A stretch of 64,000 bases of DNA. Origin: Variovorax paradoxus. GTDB taxonomy: Bacteria > Pseudomonadota > Gammaproteobacteria > Burkholderiales > Burkholderiaceae_C. Location: assembly GCF_902712855.1 (NCBI RefSeq), contig NZ_LR743508.1, positions 1,426,001 to 1,490,000 on the forward strand. Direction: 5' to 3'. Of this stretch, positions 1 through 8,852 are shown in pieces. A model generated the notes under the pieces. The model saw nothing but the letters and a program-made list of their open reading frames with translations, did no database searches and was not told the origin of the DNA. The first letter of the stretch is position 1. Every line of letters starts with the position of its first letter. The position numbers and the translations under genes are program-made.

Positions 1-957
1 TGCGCCGGCTGCGGCCACGACTCGATCTCCGCCGCCATCATCGAGGCGTGCTGGGAGCTCGACATCGAGCCGCACCGCGTGGCCAAGCTCTCGGGCATCG
101 GCTGCAGCTCGAAGACGCCCGACTATTTCCTCGGCGCGTCGCACGGCTTCAACACGGTCCACGGGCGCATGCCCAGCGTGCTGACCGGCGCCAACCTGGC
201 CAACCGCGACCTGCTGTACCTGGGCGTCTCCGGCGATGGCGACTCCGCCTCCATCGGCCTGGGCCAGTTCGCGCACGCCATGCGGCGCGGCGTGCGCATG
301 GCCTACATCGTGGAGAACAACGGCGTCTACGGGCTGACCAAGGGCCAGTTCTCGGCGACGGCCGACCAGGGCTCCAAGAGCAAGAAGGGCGTGGTCAACA
401 CCGACAGCCCGGTGGACCTCGTCGCGATGGCGCTGCAATTGGGCGCCAGCTACGTGGGGCGCGGGTTCTCGGGCAACAAGGCGCAGCTGGTGCCGCTCAT
501 CAAGGGGGCGATCAGCCACGGCGGCTCGGCGTTCATCGACGTCATCAGCCCGTGCATCGCGTTCAACAACCACCCCGGCAGCACCAAGAGCTACGACTAC
601 GTGCGCGAGCACAACGAGGCGGTGAGCCGCATCGACTTCATCAGCGGCCGCGACGAGATCACCATCGATCAGGGACCGGGCGAGGTGGTGGACGTGCGCC
701 AGCACGACGGCACGCTGCTGCGCCTGCGCAGCCTGCACCCCGACTACAACCCCGGCGACCGCTACGCCGCGATGGCCTACATGCAGCGGCACCAGGAGAT
801 GGGCGAGGTGGTGACCGGGCTGCTGTACGTCGATCCGCTGGCCACCGACCTGCACACCGCGCTGAACACCAGCGACCGGCCGCTCAATGCGCTGGACGCC
901 GGCGAGCTGTGCCCCGGCGCCAAGGCGCTGGCGAGGCTCAACGACTCCTTGCGCTGA
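1..957 (+). CDS. korB: 2-oxoacid:ferredoxin oxidoreductase, beta subunit (KorB-like), 5' partial
   Basis: TPP-binding beta subunit of a 2-oxoglutarate/2-oxoacid:ferredoxin oxidoreductase, which oxidatively decarboxylates a 2-oxoacid to acyl-CoA and passes electrons to ferredoxin. The frame is already open at base 1 and begins with CAGCGH, the first Fe-S cysteine pair of KorB proteins, so about 20-30 N-terminal residues are lost off the window. GIGCSSK follows, then the TPP/Mg motif GDGDSASIG, and later SPCIAFNNHPGS, another conserved KorB cysteine segment. 318 residues remain, close to the usual ~350. The alpha subunit presumably lies upstream outside the window. A CBS-pair gene follows 45 bp downstream on the same strand. 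Assignment to the KorB family is firm; the exact 2-oxoacid is inferred. Confidence 0.9.
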   Translation, partial: CAGCGHDSISAAIIEACWELDIEPHRVAKLSGIGCSSKTPDYFLGASHGFNTVHGRMPSVLTGANLANRDLLYLGVSGDGDSASIGLGQFAHAMRRGVRMAYIVENNGVYGLTKGQFSATADQGSKSKKGVVNTDSPVDLVAMALQLGASYVGRGFSGNKAQLVPLIKGAISHGGSAFIDVISPCIAFNNHPGSTKSYDYVREHNEAVSRIDFISGRDEITIDQGPGEVVDVRQHDGTLLRLRSLHPDYNPGDRYAAMAYMQRHQEMGEVVTGLLYVDPLATDLHTALNTSDRPLNALDAGELCPGAKALARLNDSLR

Positions 958-1002
958 GGCGCCGTCGGCGGCACCATTGGCGCTCCTTCAGGAGGGCGCA
1001 CC

Positions 1003-1440
1003 ATGGCCGAGCGCACCGTTTTCCAATCGATCTCGCGCACGCACGTGATCAGCCTGGGCCCGCAGGCCAGCGTGCGCGACGCCGCCTGCGTCATGACGCG
1101 CGCCAACTGCGGCAGCGTGCTCGTCATGGAGCTGCCCGACATCCTGCTGGGCATCCTCACCGAGCGCGACCTCATGACCCGCGTGCTGGCCAAGGGGCTC
1201 GACCCCGACCGCACGCCGGTGCGCGAGGCCATGACGCCCAACCCGATCTGCATTCCGCCCGAGACGCTGGTGTCCGACGCGGTGGCGATGATGCTCGAGC
1301 GCGGATTCCGGCACCTGCCGCTGGTGGCGGGCGCGAAGATCCTCGGCGTGTTCTCGGTGCGCGATGCGCTGCCGCGCGAGATCGGCGCAGCGGTCAGCCT
1401 GAGCGAGTTCCGCGAGCAGGTGAACGACGCGCTGGGGTAG
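1003..1440 (+). CDS. CBS-domain pair protein
   Basis: A 145-residue stand-alone Bateman module: two CBS domains (about residues 11-65 and 78-137) with no catalytic partner. Such proteins usually bind adenine nucleotides and modulate a partner. Visible CBS signatures are GILTERDLMTRVLAKG in the first repeat and ILGVFSVRDALP in the second, with REAMTPNPICIPPETLVSDAV between them. The start is well supported: GGAGGG lies 6 bases before the ATG. It sits 45 bp after korB on the same strand, so co-transcription is likely, and a regulatory link to the oxidoreductase is an inference. It converges on the carbonic anhydrase gene. Confidence 0.85.
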   Translation: MAERTVFQSISRTHVISLGPQASVRDAACVMTRANCGSVLVMELPDILLGILTERDLMTRVLAKGLDPDRTPVREAMTPNPICIPPETLVSDAVAMMLERGFRHLPLVAGAKILGVFSVRDALPREIGAAVSLSEFREQVNDALG

Positions 1441-1485
1441 CGCGCCGCGTTTTCTTGCCGGCGACCGGTGCCGGGCGGGACCGGA

Positions 1486-2130
1486 TCAGCCGCCGTTCGA
1501 TTCCTTCGCCGACTGGTGCTCCGCCAGCGGCACGAAGCGGCCCGTGTCCGTGTCCAGGGCTTCGATCGAGCCGGTTTCGATGTCGTAGACCCACCCGTGC
1601 AGCGTGAGCGCGCCCTGCGCCAGCGCGAGCGACACGGAAGGGTGCGTGCGCAGGTTGTTCAACTGGGCCACGACGTTGGCCCGCACCATGCCGTCCACGC
1701 GCGAGCGCTCGTCGGCATGGGGCTGCGCTTCGTTGATCATGCGGGCCGCATCCGAGTAGCGCAGCCAGCTCTTGACGGCCGGCATCGTGTCGAGGCAGGC
1801 GCACGTTGCGATCGCCTTCATGGCGCCGCAGTCGGAGTGCCCGCAGATGACGATGTCGCTCACCTTCAGGGCGGCGACCGCGAACTCGACGGTGGCCGAC
1901 ACGCCCCCGGGCTCGGGACCGAAGGACGGGACGATGTTGCCCGCATTCCTGATGACGAAAAGGTCGCCCGGTTCACGTTGTGTCACGAGCTCCGGCACCA
2001 TGCGGCTGTCGGAACAAGAGATGAACAACGCCGTGGGCGTCTGGCTCGTGGCCAGTTCCTTGAAGAGCTCCTTGTGAGCGGGAAACACTTCCTTCTGGAA
2101 GCGCACGAAGCCGGCAATGATGTCTCGCAT
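1486..2130 (-). CDS. can: beta-class carbonic anhydrase
   Basis: Zinc enzyme interconverting CO2 and bicarbonate in the cytoplasm. The 214-residue length is typical of beta-class enzymes. The zinc ligands are all visible: Cys39 and Asp41 in SCSDSR, His98 and Cys101 in CGHSDCGA, with the Asp41-Arg43 dyad intact. IRNAGNIV (residues 60-67) is the conserved segment lining the active site. No signal peptide is seen. It converges on the CBS gene and lies downstream of a frameshifted LysR gene on the same strand, 54 bp away, so it may be read from that promoter or its own. It could equally be named cynT; I see no cyanase neighbour. Confidence 0.93.
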   Translation of the reverse strand: MRDIIAGFVRFQKEVFPAHKELFKELATSQTPTALFISCSDSRMVPELVTQREPGDLFVIRNAGNIVPSFGPEPGGVSATVEFAVAALKVSDIVICGHSDCGAMKAIATCACLDTMPAVKSWLRYSDAARMINEAQPHADERSRVDGMVRANVVAQLNNLRTHPSVSLALAQGALTLHGWVYDIETGSIEALDTDTGRFVPLAEHQSAKESNGG

Positions 2131-2184
2131 GGCTCGAGTCTAGTCGCCCGAAAGTCATCCGGACAGCCCCGCGGGCCCGCGGGT

Positions 2185-3074
2185 TCAGCTCGCCGGCGCC
2201 TTCGCCGGCAGAAGGGCCTCCAGCACGATGCGCGTCGGGCCGCTCGTGTCCCGGTCGCTGACCGCGACGCCCAGCTGCCGCCACAGGGCCGGGCTGAGCG
2301 GGCGGATGGCGATGCGCGGGTCGTGCGCGGGCGTTTGCGATTCCTCCGGCAGCAGCGCCGCGCCGTAGCCGGCGGCAACCAGTGTCCGGATCGCGTCGTT
2401 GTAGTTGAGCTCGATGCGCGGCCGGCAATGGACGCCGGCCGCGGAGAACCATTCCGCCGTCAGCCGGTAGAGCCGAGTGGAGGCGTCGTTCATGATCAGC
2501 GGACGCTGTGCCAGCCATTGCGGTGTCAGCCGCCGGGGCGCCTTCCAGTCCGCCGGCAGGAAGGCGACGACGGCCTCGCGCCGCAGCGGCGTGAGGTGAA
2601 CGCCGCGCACGGGCGCCTGCGGCAGCGCCACGACGGCCAGGTCCAGGCTGCCTGCCGAGAGCCGGGCCATGCTGTCGTTGGAGGTCAGGACCTGCACGTT
2701 CACGTCGATGCCCGGATGGTTCCGCGCAAGGCGTTCGAGCGCCGGCGGCAGCAGGTGCGCGATGGCACCCGTCGAGGCACCCACCCGCACCCGGCCCGTC
2801 TGGCCTGCGAGCTGGCGCCGAACGTCCTCCACCGCATCGTCCGCATCCGCCAGCAGCCTGCGGGCACGCGCGATGAACCGCTCTCCCAGCGCGGTTGCCT
2901 GCGCGGGCCCCCGTCCCCGAACCAGCAGTTGGCCCCCAGGCGCGATTCCAGTTCCGCGATCTGCACCGTGACGGTCGGCGCTGCCAGGTGAAGGGCGCGC
3001 GCGGCATTGGCCAGGGACCCGAGGTCGGCAATGGCGACCAGGGTGCGAAGGTGGTCGAGGCTCAGTTCACGCAT
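2185..3074 (-). pseudogene. LysR-family regulator, disrupted by one frameshift
   Basis: The N-terminal 50 residues are a normal LysR winged helix (SLDHLRTLVAIADLGSLANA, then APTVTVQIAELESRLGA). The reading frame then shifts: the continuation QLLVRGRGPAQATALGERF and the whole effector-binding domain are in another frame (an open frame that can start at 2832). Adding one C to the C5 run at 2933-2937 restores a single 296-residue protein, the usual LysR length. So this is either a genuine inactivating deletion or a homopolymer error in the sequence. It is divergent from an argC-like gene that also has frameshifts. If intact it would be the natural regulator of that neighbour; the ligand is unknown. 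Confidence 0.8.
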
Positions 3075-3156
3075 GGCATGGATTCAATTTTTCTTAATCT
3101 CGGGTTGCATATATTTAGCTGGAGCCATCGAGGCCGCGCCCCTACGATCGCGTTCC

Positions 3157-4075
3157 ATGGACCTTCATATTTTCATCGACGGCGACCAGGGCACCACCGG
3201 CCTCGACCTGCAGAACCGGCTCCAGGGTGGGGAATTCCGCATTCGCACACTGCCGGCCGGCCTGCGCAAGGATGCGTCTGCGCGCCGGGCTGCGCTCAAC
3301 GAATGCGACATCGCGATCCTCTGCCTGCCCGATGCCGCAGCGCGCGATGCGGTGTCGATGATCGAGAACCCTTCGGTGCGTGTCATCGACGCGAGCTCGG
3401 CGCACCGCACCAGCCCCGGCTGGATCTACGGCCTGCCGGAACTCGATGCCGGGCAGGCGAACGCATCGCCTCGGCGTCGCGCGTGACGAATCCGGGTTGC
3501 TATCCGACGGCCGCGGTCGCGTTGCTGCGGCCTCTGACCGACGCGGGCCTGCTGCCTGCAGACTATCCGCTCGTCATCCATGCCGTCTCGGGCTATTCGG
3601 GCCAGGGCAGGGCGGGGGCGGAAGCGCACGAGGCCGGGGCGGAGCGCATTCGCTGAAGGTCTACGGCCTTGCACTCGAGCACAAGCACGTGCCGGAGATC
3701 GAGGCCTACGCCGGCCTGGCGGTGCGGCCCATCTTCGTGCCGGCCTATGGCAGCTACCGGCAGGGCATCGTGCTGACCATCGGGCTGCATGCGCGAATGC
3801 TTCCCGCAGATGCGTCCGGTGCACGCATCCACGAATGCCTCGCGCAGCGGTACCGCGACGCCACGCATGTGCGCGTGATGCCGATGTCTTCGAACGTGCC
3901 GATCACCGAACTCGATCCGCAGATCCACAACGGCTCAAACGACATGAGCCTCGGCGTCGCATGCAACGAACGCACCGGGCAGATCGTGTTGAGCGCCGTG
4001 CTCGACAACCTCGGCAAGGGCGCCGCGGGCGCGGCGGTCCAGAACCTTCGCCTGATGGCGCAGTCCGGCGCATGA
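3157..4075 (+). pseudogene. argC: N-acetyl-gamma-glutamyl-phosphate reductase (type 2 ArgC), two frameshifts
   Basis: ArgC reduces N-acetylglutamyl phosphate to the semialdehyde in arginine synthesis. Type 2 features are visible: the N-terminal IDGDQGTTGLDLQNRL, VIDASSAHRTSPGWIYGLPEL, the catalytic cysteine in TNPGCYPT, ALEHKHVPEI and IFVPAYGSYRQGIVLTI. These pieces lie in three successive frames. The first shift falls near 3456-3458 (after ELDAGQ) and the second between about 3605 and 3655 (before LKVYGLALEHKHVPEI). Each is explained by one missing base, and restoring both gives about 306 residues, the normal length. The ATG at 3157 follows an AT-richer divergent promoter region shared with the LysR gene. 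Either a decayed second argC copy or a stretch of poor sequence; the clean one-base pattern makes sequencing error a real possibility. Confidence 0.8.
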
Positions 4076-4207
4076 ACCCGTGGTGCGGAGGTGGACCGGC
4101 TTGCAGACGCCACGTTCGTACCTGTTCTCGGGTATTTACGCGAAGGCGGCGTGCGTGACATAACGCCGGGGTCCTCACTCCGGCCGCCTGCCCGCGCGCG
4201 ATCCAGC

Positions 4208-4942
4208 ATGACCCTCGGATACAACGTCCTGCTTTCCCAGCTCACCAGAGGCTATCTGCAGCAGAACTTCACGACGGCATTGGGCATCCGCCCTCTGGAC
4301 GCCGGAACGGCATCGTTCGACCTGGTTCCACACCTTGTCAACGGGCAGCGTGTCGTCATCCTGCGCGCGGCGGACCTGTTGGAGGCCCAGCCCGGCAACG
4401 AGCGGGAAATGCCGATCTTCGGCTACTGGGTGCCGCAAGGCGATTCCTGTGTCATCCCGGTTCGTGCGGGCGGGCTGCGACAGCTGGTCTTCACGCCCGA
4501 TTTGAGCGGCTGCTCGATCATGGTGGACCAGATCGACGCCGACAACTATCGCGTCTACCACGTGCAGGGTGGGGCCCTTCATTTCCAGAGGGAGTACCTC
4601 AACCATCCGGCGAGACTCAACGTGCTGGGCCTCGCCGCGGCCATGACCACCGACGACTACAGCGATCCGCAGCAGCCTCGCGGCTTTGCGTTCCTGAAGT
4701 ACGAAGAGGATCGTTGGTGGATCTATGTGCAGAAGCAGACCGGTATCGGCCTGGGATGGGTGCAGGGCCAGTTGATGGCCATCGGCGGTGCGCAGCTTCC
4801 CAGGGGCGGAATCCGGATGCCCGTCGCCGACCTCATGCACGACATTCCCCGTGTCTACGGAAGCCAGAACGGCTTTGCCCTGCGCAGCGTGCGCAACTTC
4901 CGTGTCCAGAGGCGGTTGATGCCCAACGACGACATCTGGTGA
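4208..4942 (+). CDS. unknown protein with LSGC...H deamidase-like signature
   Basis: A 244-residue soluble protein with no signal peptide that I cannot assign to a named family with certainty. I prefer the ATG at 4208 (MTLGYN); an in-frame ATG at 4091 adds a low-complexity, Arg/Pro-rich 39-residue extension and overlaps the argC end region. Around residue 99 is LSGCS, followed by YRVYHVQGG, placing Cys102 and His118 16 residues apart at the start and end of adjacent predicted strands. In CNF1 (Cys866, His881) and BLF1 a catalytic Cys in an LSGC motif is followed by the catalytic His about 12-15 residues later, on a papain-like deamidase fold. The resemblance is motif-level only. The C-terminal half (residues 145-244) is rich in W, Y and G. 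It is isolated, with no secretion or immunity genes beside it. Confidence 0.6.
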   Translation: MTLGYNVLLSQLTRGYLQQNFTTALGIRPLDAGTASFDLVPHLVNGQRVVILRAADLLEAQPGNEREMPIFGYWVPQGDSCVIPVRAGGLRQLVFTPDLSGCSIMVDQIDADNYRVYHVQGGALHFQREYLNHPARLNVLGLAAAMTTDDYSDPQQPRGFAFLKYEEDRWWIYVQKQTGIGLGWVQGQLMAIGGAQLPRGGIRMPVADLMHDIPRVYGSQNGFALRSVRNFRVQRRLMPNDDIW

Positions 4943-4997
4943 CACCCGCCGGTTTCGGGACAATGCGTCGCGCAAGGCCGGGGCGTGCGGTGTCCTC

Positions 4998-5834
4998 TCA
5001 TTGCTTTTCTTCGTGCGCAATCTGCGCCGACATCTGGTAGCTCACGCCGAGCAGGCGGTTCGACAGCCTGTCGATGGTGCCGTCGGCGCGCATGTCCCTG
5101 ATGGCCTTGCTCACCGCTTCGCGCAACGCAGGCTGGTTCTTGGGCATGGCGGCGGCCGACAGCTGGTAGGTGAGGATCGGACCCACTTCCTTGATCGGCA
5201 GCTTGTTCACCGTCGCGTACCGCATGCCGCCGAAGTGGGAGCTGATGAGCGCATCGATGCGTCCGATCGCGATGTCGTTGAAGACAAGGCCGCCGTTGTC
5301 GTAGGTCACGATCTCCGAGCCGGGAAGGTTGGCGCGCGACCACGATTCGTTGCTGGTGCCCGCCGTGACACCGATGCGCTTGCCCTTCAGGTCTGGCCGG
5401 TCCTTGATGTCGTTGTTGGAGGTGCGCACGAAGATGCGGAAGTCCTCGAGGCCGTAGGCGATGCTGAAGTCGACCTGCTTCTCGCGCTCGGGCGTGGGCG
5501 TGAGGTCGTTCATCACGAGTTCGTACTTGCCGGCCTTCAGGCCTTCGACGAAGTTCTTGAAGAGATCGGCAACGAACTCCACCCTGGCGACGCCGATGCG
5601 TCTGGCCACCTCCTTGGCCACCTCGACGTCGTAGCCGGCTGGCTGGTTTTTGTCGTCGAGCATGCTCCACGGCGGGCTGGCCTGCGTGTTGGCCACGCGG
5701 ATCACGCCGCTGGCGCGCGCGTTGGCGAGCAGGTCGGCCTGCTGCGCCGAGGCCTTGGGGGCAAGCAGCATGCCGAGGGCCGACATGGCGAACAGGCTGC
5801 AGATCAGGTGGCGTCTGGAAGAAACTCGGTTCAT
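4998..5834 (-). CDS. amino-acid ABC transporter substrate-binding protein (family 3)
   Basis: Periplasmic binding protein of the polar amino-acid (His/Glu/Gln/Cys) type, 278 residues. The signal peptide is residues 1-30, ending KASA before QQADLL; this fixes the start at MNRVSSRR rather than the longer in-frame ATG at 5900. Family features are SPPWSMLDDKNQPAGYDVEVAKEVA near the mature N-terminus, MNDLTPTPEREKQVDFS and LKGKRIGVTAGTSNE. It lies downstream of a LysR gene on the same strand, with a 15-bp palindrome in between. The matching permease and ATPase are 2.4-3.8 kb away on the other strand beside a C-S lyase, which suggests cystine or another sulfur amino acid as ligand (inference). Confidence 0.85.
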   Translation of the reverse strand: MNRVSSRRHLICSLFAMSALGMLLAPKASAQQADLLANARASGVIRVANTQASPPWSMLDDKNQPAGYDVEVAKEVARRIGVARVEFVADLFKNFVEGLKAGKYELVMNDLTPTPEREKQVDFSIAYGLEDFRIFVRTSNNDIKDRPDLKGKRIGVTAGTSNESWSRANLPGSEIVTYDNGGLVFNDIAIGRIDALISSHFGGMRYATVNKLPIKEVGPILTYQLSAAAMPKNQPALREAVSKAIRDMRADGTIDRLSNRLLGVSYQMSAQIAHEEKQ

Positions 5835-5921
5835 GGCGCGTAGGAAGTTGGAGGTCGATGAATGAGCGCGATCTTGTCGCGCGCCACGGCCTTGCCACAA
5901 TCGGGCGCAGGTAGTTGCTCA

Positions 5922-5936
5922 ATAAGCCGGGCTTAT
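5922..5936. promoter_or_regulatory. palindromic operator candidate
   Basis: Perfect inverted repeat ATAAGCC-G-GGCTTAT, 88 bp upstream of the binding-protein start and just after the end of the LysR gene. Its length and symmetric arms fit a LysR-type box, so the neighbouring LysR protein is the likely binder (inference). I do not see a second copy in the LysR/metC intergenic region. Confidence 0.5.
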
Positions 5937-5955
5937 GCACCAATCAGGGAAACTA

Positions 5956-6909
5956 CTATCGCCGTTTGGGTGCCTTCCGCGGAACCGGGACGACCGCGCC
6001 GCCCACCGCCTCCCGTACGCGCTTCAAGTCGGCTTCGAGCTGGATGCGCATGACGCGCAGCAGCTCCTTGGCGTTGTCCGACAGCGGCATGCCCGGCCTG
6101 AACACGAGCAGCGAGGTGGACGGGATGTCGAAGGCCATCGGCTTGAGCAGCAAGCCGCGCGTCACGTAGTCGAGCGCCATCACGGGGTGTGCCATGCCCA
6201 TGCCGACGCCCTGCAGCGCGAACTCGCACACCGAGTTGGAGTAGGGCGTCTCGATCACAGGGCGAAGGCTGCGGCCTTCGGCTGCCAACGCTTCGTCGAG
6301 GGCGCGGCGTCCGACGTCCTCGGGGTTGAGCGCAATGAAGGGGTGGCTCGCAAGATCATTGGCGTCGAGGATCTTCTTTCGCGCCAGCGGGTGCTTCGCA
6401 TTCATCACGATCACGCCGTGCACTTTCGCGAAGGGCGAATGCTCGAGGCCGGTGACGGAAAGCTCTTCGGCCATCAGGCCGAAGTCGAGCTGGCCGGCAG
6501 ACACCTGCTGGTAGACCTCGCGCGAGCTCATGACCTGGAACGACAGTTGGATCTGGCGCCGCTCAAGGCCGAAGGCCGCGATGGCCCGCGGCATGAAGCC
6601 CGTGCCGAGGGCCGGAAGGGCGCCGATGGCAAGCCGCCCCAGGCCGAAGGACTTCAGGCTGCGGATGCGGTGCTCGATCATCTCGAGGCCGGTGAAGTAG
6701 CGGTCGACCTCGACCATCAGGGCGATGGCCTCCTGTGTGGGCACCAGGCGCCCGCGCACCCGCTCGAACAAGCGCAGTTCGCAGGCGAGCTCGAACTTGC
6801 GCAAGGACTGGCTCACCGCGGGTTGGGACACGCCCAGCAACGTCGCGGCCTGGCTCGTGGTGCCTGCCCGCATGACTGCGCGGAACACCTCGATGTCACG
6901 CTTCTCCAT
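5956..6909 (-). CDS. LysR-family transcriptional regulator
   Basis: A 317-residue LysR protein: winged helix at residues 3-62 (TTSQAATLLGVSQPAVSQSL is the recognition-helix region) followed by a periplasmic-binding-protein-like effector domain (about 90-295). The C-terminus ends in a basic tail, VPRKAPKRR. It is divergent from the C-S lyase/permease/ATPase genes and precedes the binding-protein gene on its own strand, so it sits exactly between the two halves of one transport module and is the probable regulator of both. By position the effector would be a sulfur amino acid or a precursor such as O-acetylserine; this is not shown by the sequence. Confidence 0.88.
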   Translation of the reverse strand: MEKRDIEVFRAVMRAGTTSQAATLLGVSQPAVSQSLRKFELACELRLFERVRGRLVPTQEAIALMVEVDRYFTGLEMIEHRIRSLKSFGLGRLAIGALPALGTGFMPRAIAAFGLERRQIQLSFQVMSSREVYQQVSAGQLDFGLMAEELSVTGLEHSPFAKVHGVIVMNAKHPLARKKILDANDLASHPFIALNPEDVGRRALDEALAAEGRSLRPVIETPYSNSVCEFALQGVGMGMAHPVMALDYVTRGLLLKPMAFDIPSTSLLVFRPGMPLSDNAKELLRVMRIQLEADLKRVREAVGGAVVPVPRKAPKRR

Positions 6910-7019
6910 CCATAACCTCCGTTTATCGAGCGAGTAGCCGGCGCTGTTGAGCTGATAGGTCGCCTGACAAATACTTCAGCGCATCGGCCAAGACAACCTA
7001 ACCTGAACGAATAGCATAA

Positions 7020-8186
7020 ATGCAATCAATTGCTCCAGCTAATGACGCATTCGAGAGCCTGTCGCCGCCCGTGATGCGTGGCTCGACGGTCGTCTTCGAG
7101 AACTTCAACGACTTCGTGAACCGCAAGAGCCGGCAGCCCGACGGCTTCAGCTACGGCATCACTGGCACCCCGACCGCGCGCGGGCTCGAACGCAGGATCG
7201 CGCAGCTCGAGGGTGGGCGGCATTGCGTGATCACGCCTTCGGGGCAGTCCGCGCTGATGACGACGGTCATGGGCTTCGTGCGCGGCGGCGACCACCTGCT
7301 GGTGTCCGCGGCCTGCTATGGCGCGTTGAAGACCTTCGCGCAGAAGTGGCTCGCTAGCATGAACGTGGAGGTGGAGTTCTACAGGCCTGCGATCGGCGCC
7401 GAGATCGAGTCGCTCATCCGGCCGAACACGCGGATGATCTGCATGGAGTCGCCCGGCACGGTGACGATGGAAATGCAGGACACGCCCGCCATCGCGGCCG
7501 TGGCGAAGCGCCGCGGCGTTCTCACGATGATGGACAACACCTGGGCCAGCCCGCTGGGCTTCCGGCCGCTCGAGCACGGCGTGGACTTCAGCATCGAGGC
7601 TGCGACGAAGTTCCTGGGCGGCCATTCCGACCTGCTGATGGGCAGCATCAGCATGAACGACCACGCGCACTACGACGTGCTGCGCGAGACGCAGAGCATT
7701 CTCGGCCAGCAGGTGAGCCCAGAGGACTGCTTCCTGGTACTGCGCGGACTCGAGACGCTGAAGCTGCGCGTGGCTGCGCAGAGCGCATCGGCGTTGCACG
7801 TCGCGCGGTGGCTGCAGGCGCAGCCCGAGGTCGACCGCGTGTTGTACCCGCCGCTCGAATCGGACCCGGGTCATGCGCTGTGGAAGCGCGATTTCCGGAC
7901 CAACGGGTGCCTGTTCTCCCTCGTGCTCAAGCCAGCGCCGGAAGCGGCGTTCCACGGCTTCTTCGATGCGTTCAAGCGCTTCGTGATTGGCGCCAGCTGG
8001 GGCGGTGTGCACAGCCTTGCCGCGTACTATCCCGCGCCGCTGCAGGCCGACCGCCTGTTCCCGGCCACCGACCAGCCCGTGGTGCGCCTGTCGATCGGCC
8101 TGGAGGACACGGCCGACCTCATCGCCGACCTGCAGGCCGCACTCTCGGGCTACGCCGCCCGCCGCACGGGCGCCGCGCCGCGCTGA
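7020..8186 (+). CDS. metC: Cys/Met-metabolism PLP enzyme, cystathionine beta-lyase-like
   Basis: PLP-dependent C-S lyase of the Cys/Met metabolism family, 388 residues. It would cleave cystathionine, cystine or a related thioether to a thiol, pyruvate and ammonia. Visible landmarks are YGITGTPTARGLE, the phosphate-binding TPSGQSALMT, MDNTWASPLG with the pyridine-nitrogen Asp172, and the Schiff-base Lys197 in EAATKFLGGHSD. GASWGGVHSLAAYYPA and VRLSIGLEDTADLIADL are the C-terminal family motifs. The ATG at 7020 has no good ribosome-binding site (gaatagcataa precedes it). It is followed 15 bp later by an amino-acid permease, so lyase and importer form one operon. MetB-type synthase activity cannot be excluded from sequence alone. 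Confidence 0.87.
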   Translation: MQSIAPANDAFESLSPPVMRGSTVVFENFNDFVNRKSRQPDGFSYGITGTPTARGLERRIAQLEGGRHCVITPSGQSALMTTVMGFVRGGDHLLVSAACYGALKTFAQKWLASMNVEVEFYRPAIGAEIESLIRPNTRMICMESPGTVTMEMQDTPAIAAVAKRRGVLTMMDNTWASPLGFRPLEHGVDFSIEAATKFLGGHSDLLMGSISMNDHAHYDVLRETQSILGQQVSPEDCFLVLRGLETLKLRVAAQSASALHVARWLQAQPEVDRVLYPPLESDPGHALWKRDFRTNGCLFSLVLKPAPEAAFHGFFDAFKRFVIGASWGGVHSLAAYYPAPLQADRLFPATDQPVVRLSIGLEDTADLIADLQAALSGYAARRTGAAPR

Positions 8187-8201
8187 GGACGGAGGCCGAA
8201 C

Positions 8202-8852
8202 ATGATGGACCTGTTCATCAGGGCGCTCCCCCTGCTCGAGAAGGCGGTGCTGGTCACGCTGGGCCTGGGCCTGTCGGCGTTCTTCTTCGGCTGCCTGCTG
8301 GGCTTGCTGATCGCGCTGGCACGCATCTCGCCGTTCGCGCCGCTGCGGTGGTTCGCCTTCACCTACGTGTCCGTGTTCCGCGGCACGCCGCTGCTGATCC
8401 AGATCCTGCTGATCTATTTCGGCCTGCCGTCGTACGGCATCGTGATGGGACCGATTCCTTCCGCCTTGCTGGCCCTGAGCCTCTTCGCCGCTGCCTACCT
8501 CAGCGAGAACTTCCGCTCGGGGATCATGGCCGTCGACAAGGGCCAGTGGGAAGCGGCCTGGTCCATGGGCATGGGCTACTGGAAGACGCTGTTCCGCGTC
8601 GTGCTCCCGCAGGCGACACGCATCGTGCTGCCGCCTGTCGGCAGCCGTCTGATCGGGCTGATGAAAGACACCTCACTGGCGTCGACGGTCACCGTGGTCG
8701 AGCTCACGCGCGTCGCCGAGCAGATGGGCGCCACCACCTTCCGGTACATGGAAATGTTCCTCATCGTCGGTGCCATCTACTGGTTCATCAACCAGGTGCT
8801 CACCCTCCTGCAGACCTGGCTGGAAAGCCGCCTCTCCAAGCGCTACGCATGA
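8202..8852 (+). CDS. amino-acid ABC transporter permease
   Basis: Inner-membrane permease of the His/Glu/Gln family, 216 residues with about five hydrophobic spans. The cytoplasmic EAA loop that docks the ATPase reads EAAWSMGMGYWKTLFRVVLPQA (about residues 112-132). YVSVFRGTPLLIQILLIYFGLP is the typical N-terminal family block. Start: an ATG with GGAGGCCGAAC just before it. It begins 15 bp after metC and its stop overlaps the ATPase start by 4 bp (ATGA), so translation of the two is probably coupled. Works with the ATPase at 8849 and probably the binding protein at 4998. Confidence 0.9.
   Translation: MMDLFIRALPLLEKAVLVTLGLGLSAFFFGCLLGLLIALARISPFAPLRWFAFTYVSVFRGTPLLIQILLIYFGLPSYGIVMGPIPSALLALSLFAAAYLSENFRSGIMAVDKGQWEAAWSMGMGYWKTLFRVVLPQATRIVLPPVGSRLIGLMKDTSLASTVTVVELTRVAEQMGATTFRYMEMFLIVGAIYWFINQVLTLLQTWLESRLSKRYA

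Noticed and set aside
48..1607. 519-residue open frame over the korB and CBS genes
   Set aside because: Arg/Ala-rich translation without any motif; it is the antiparallel-frame shadow of two clear genes.
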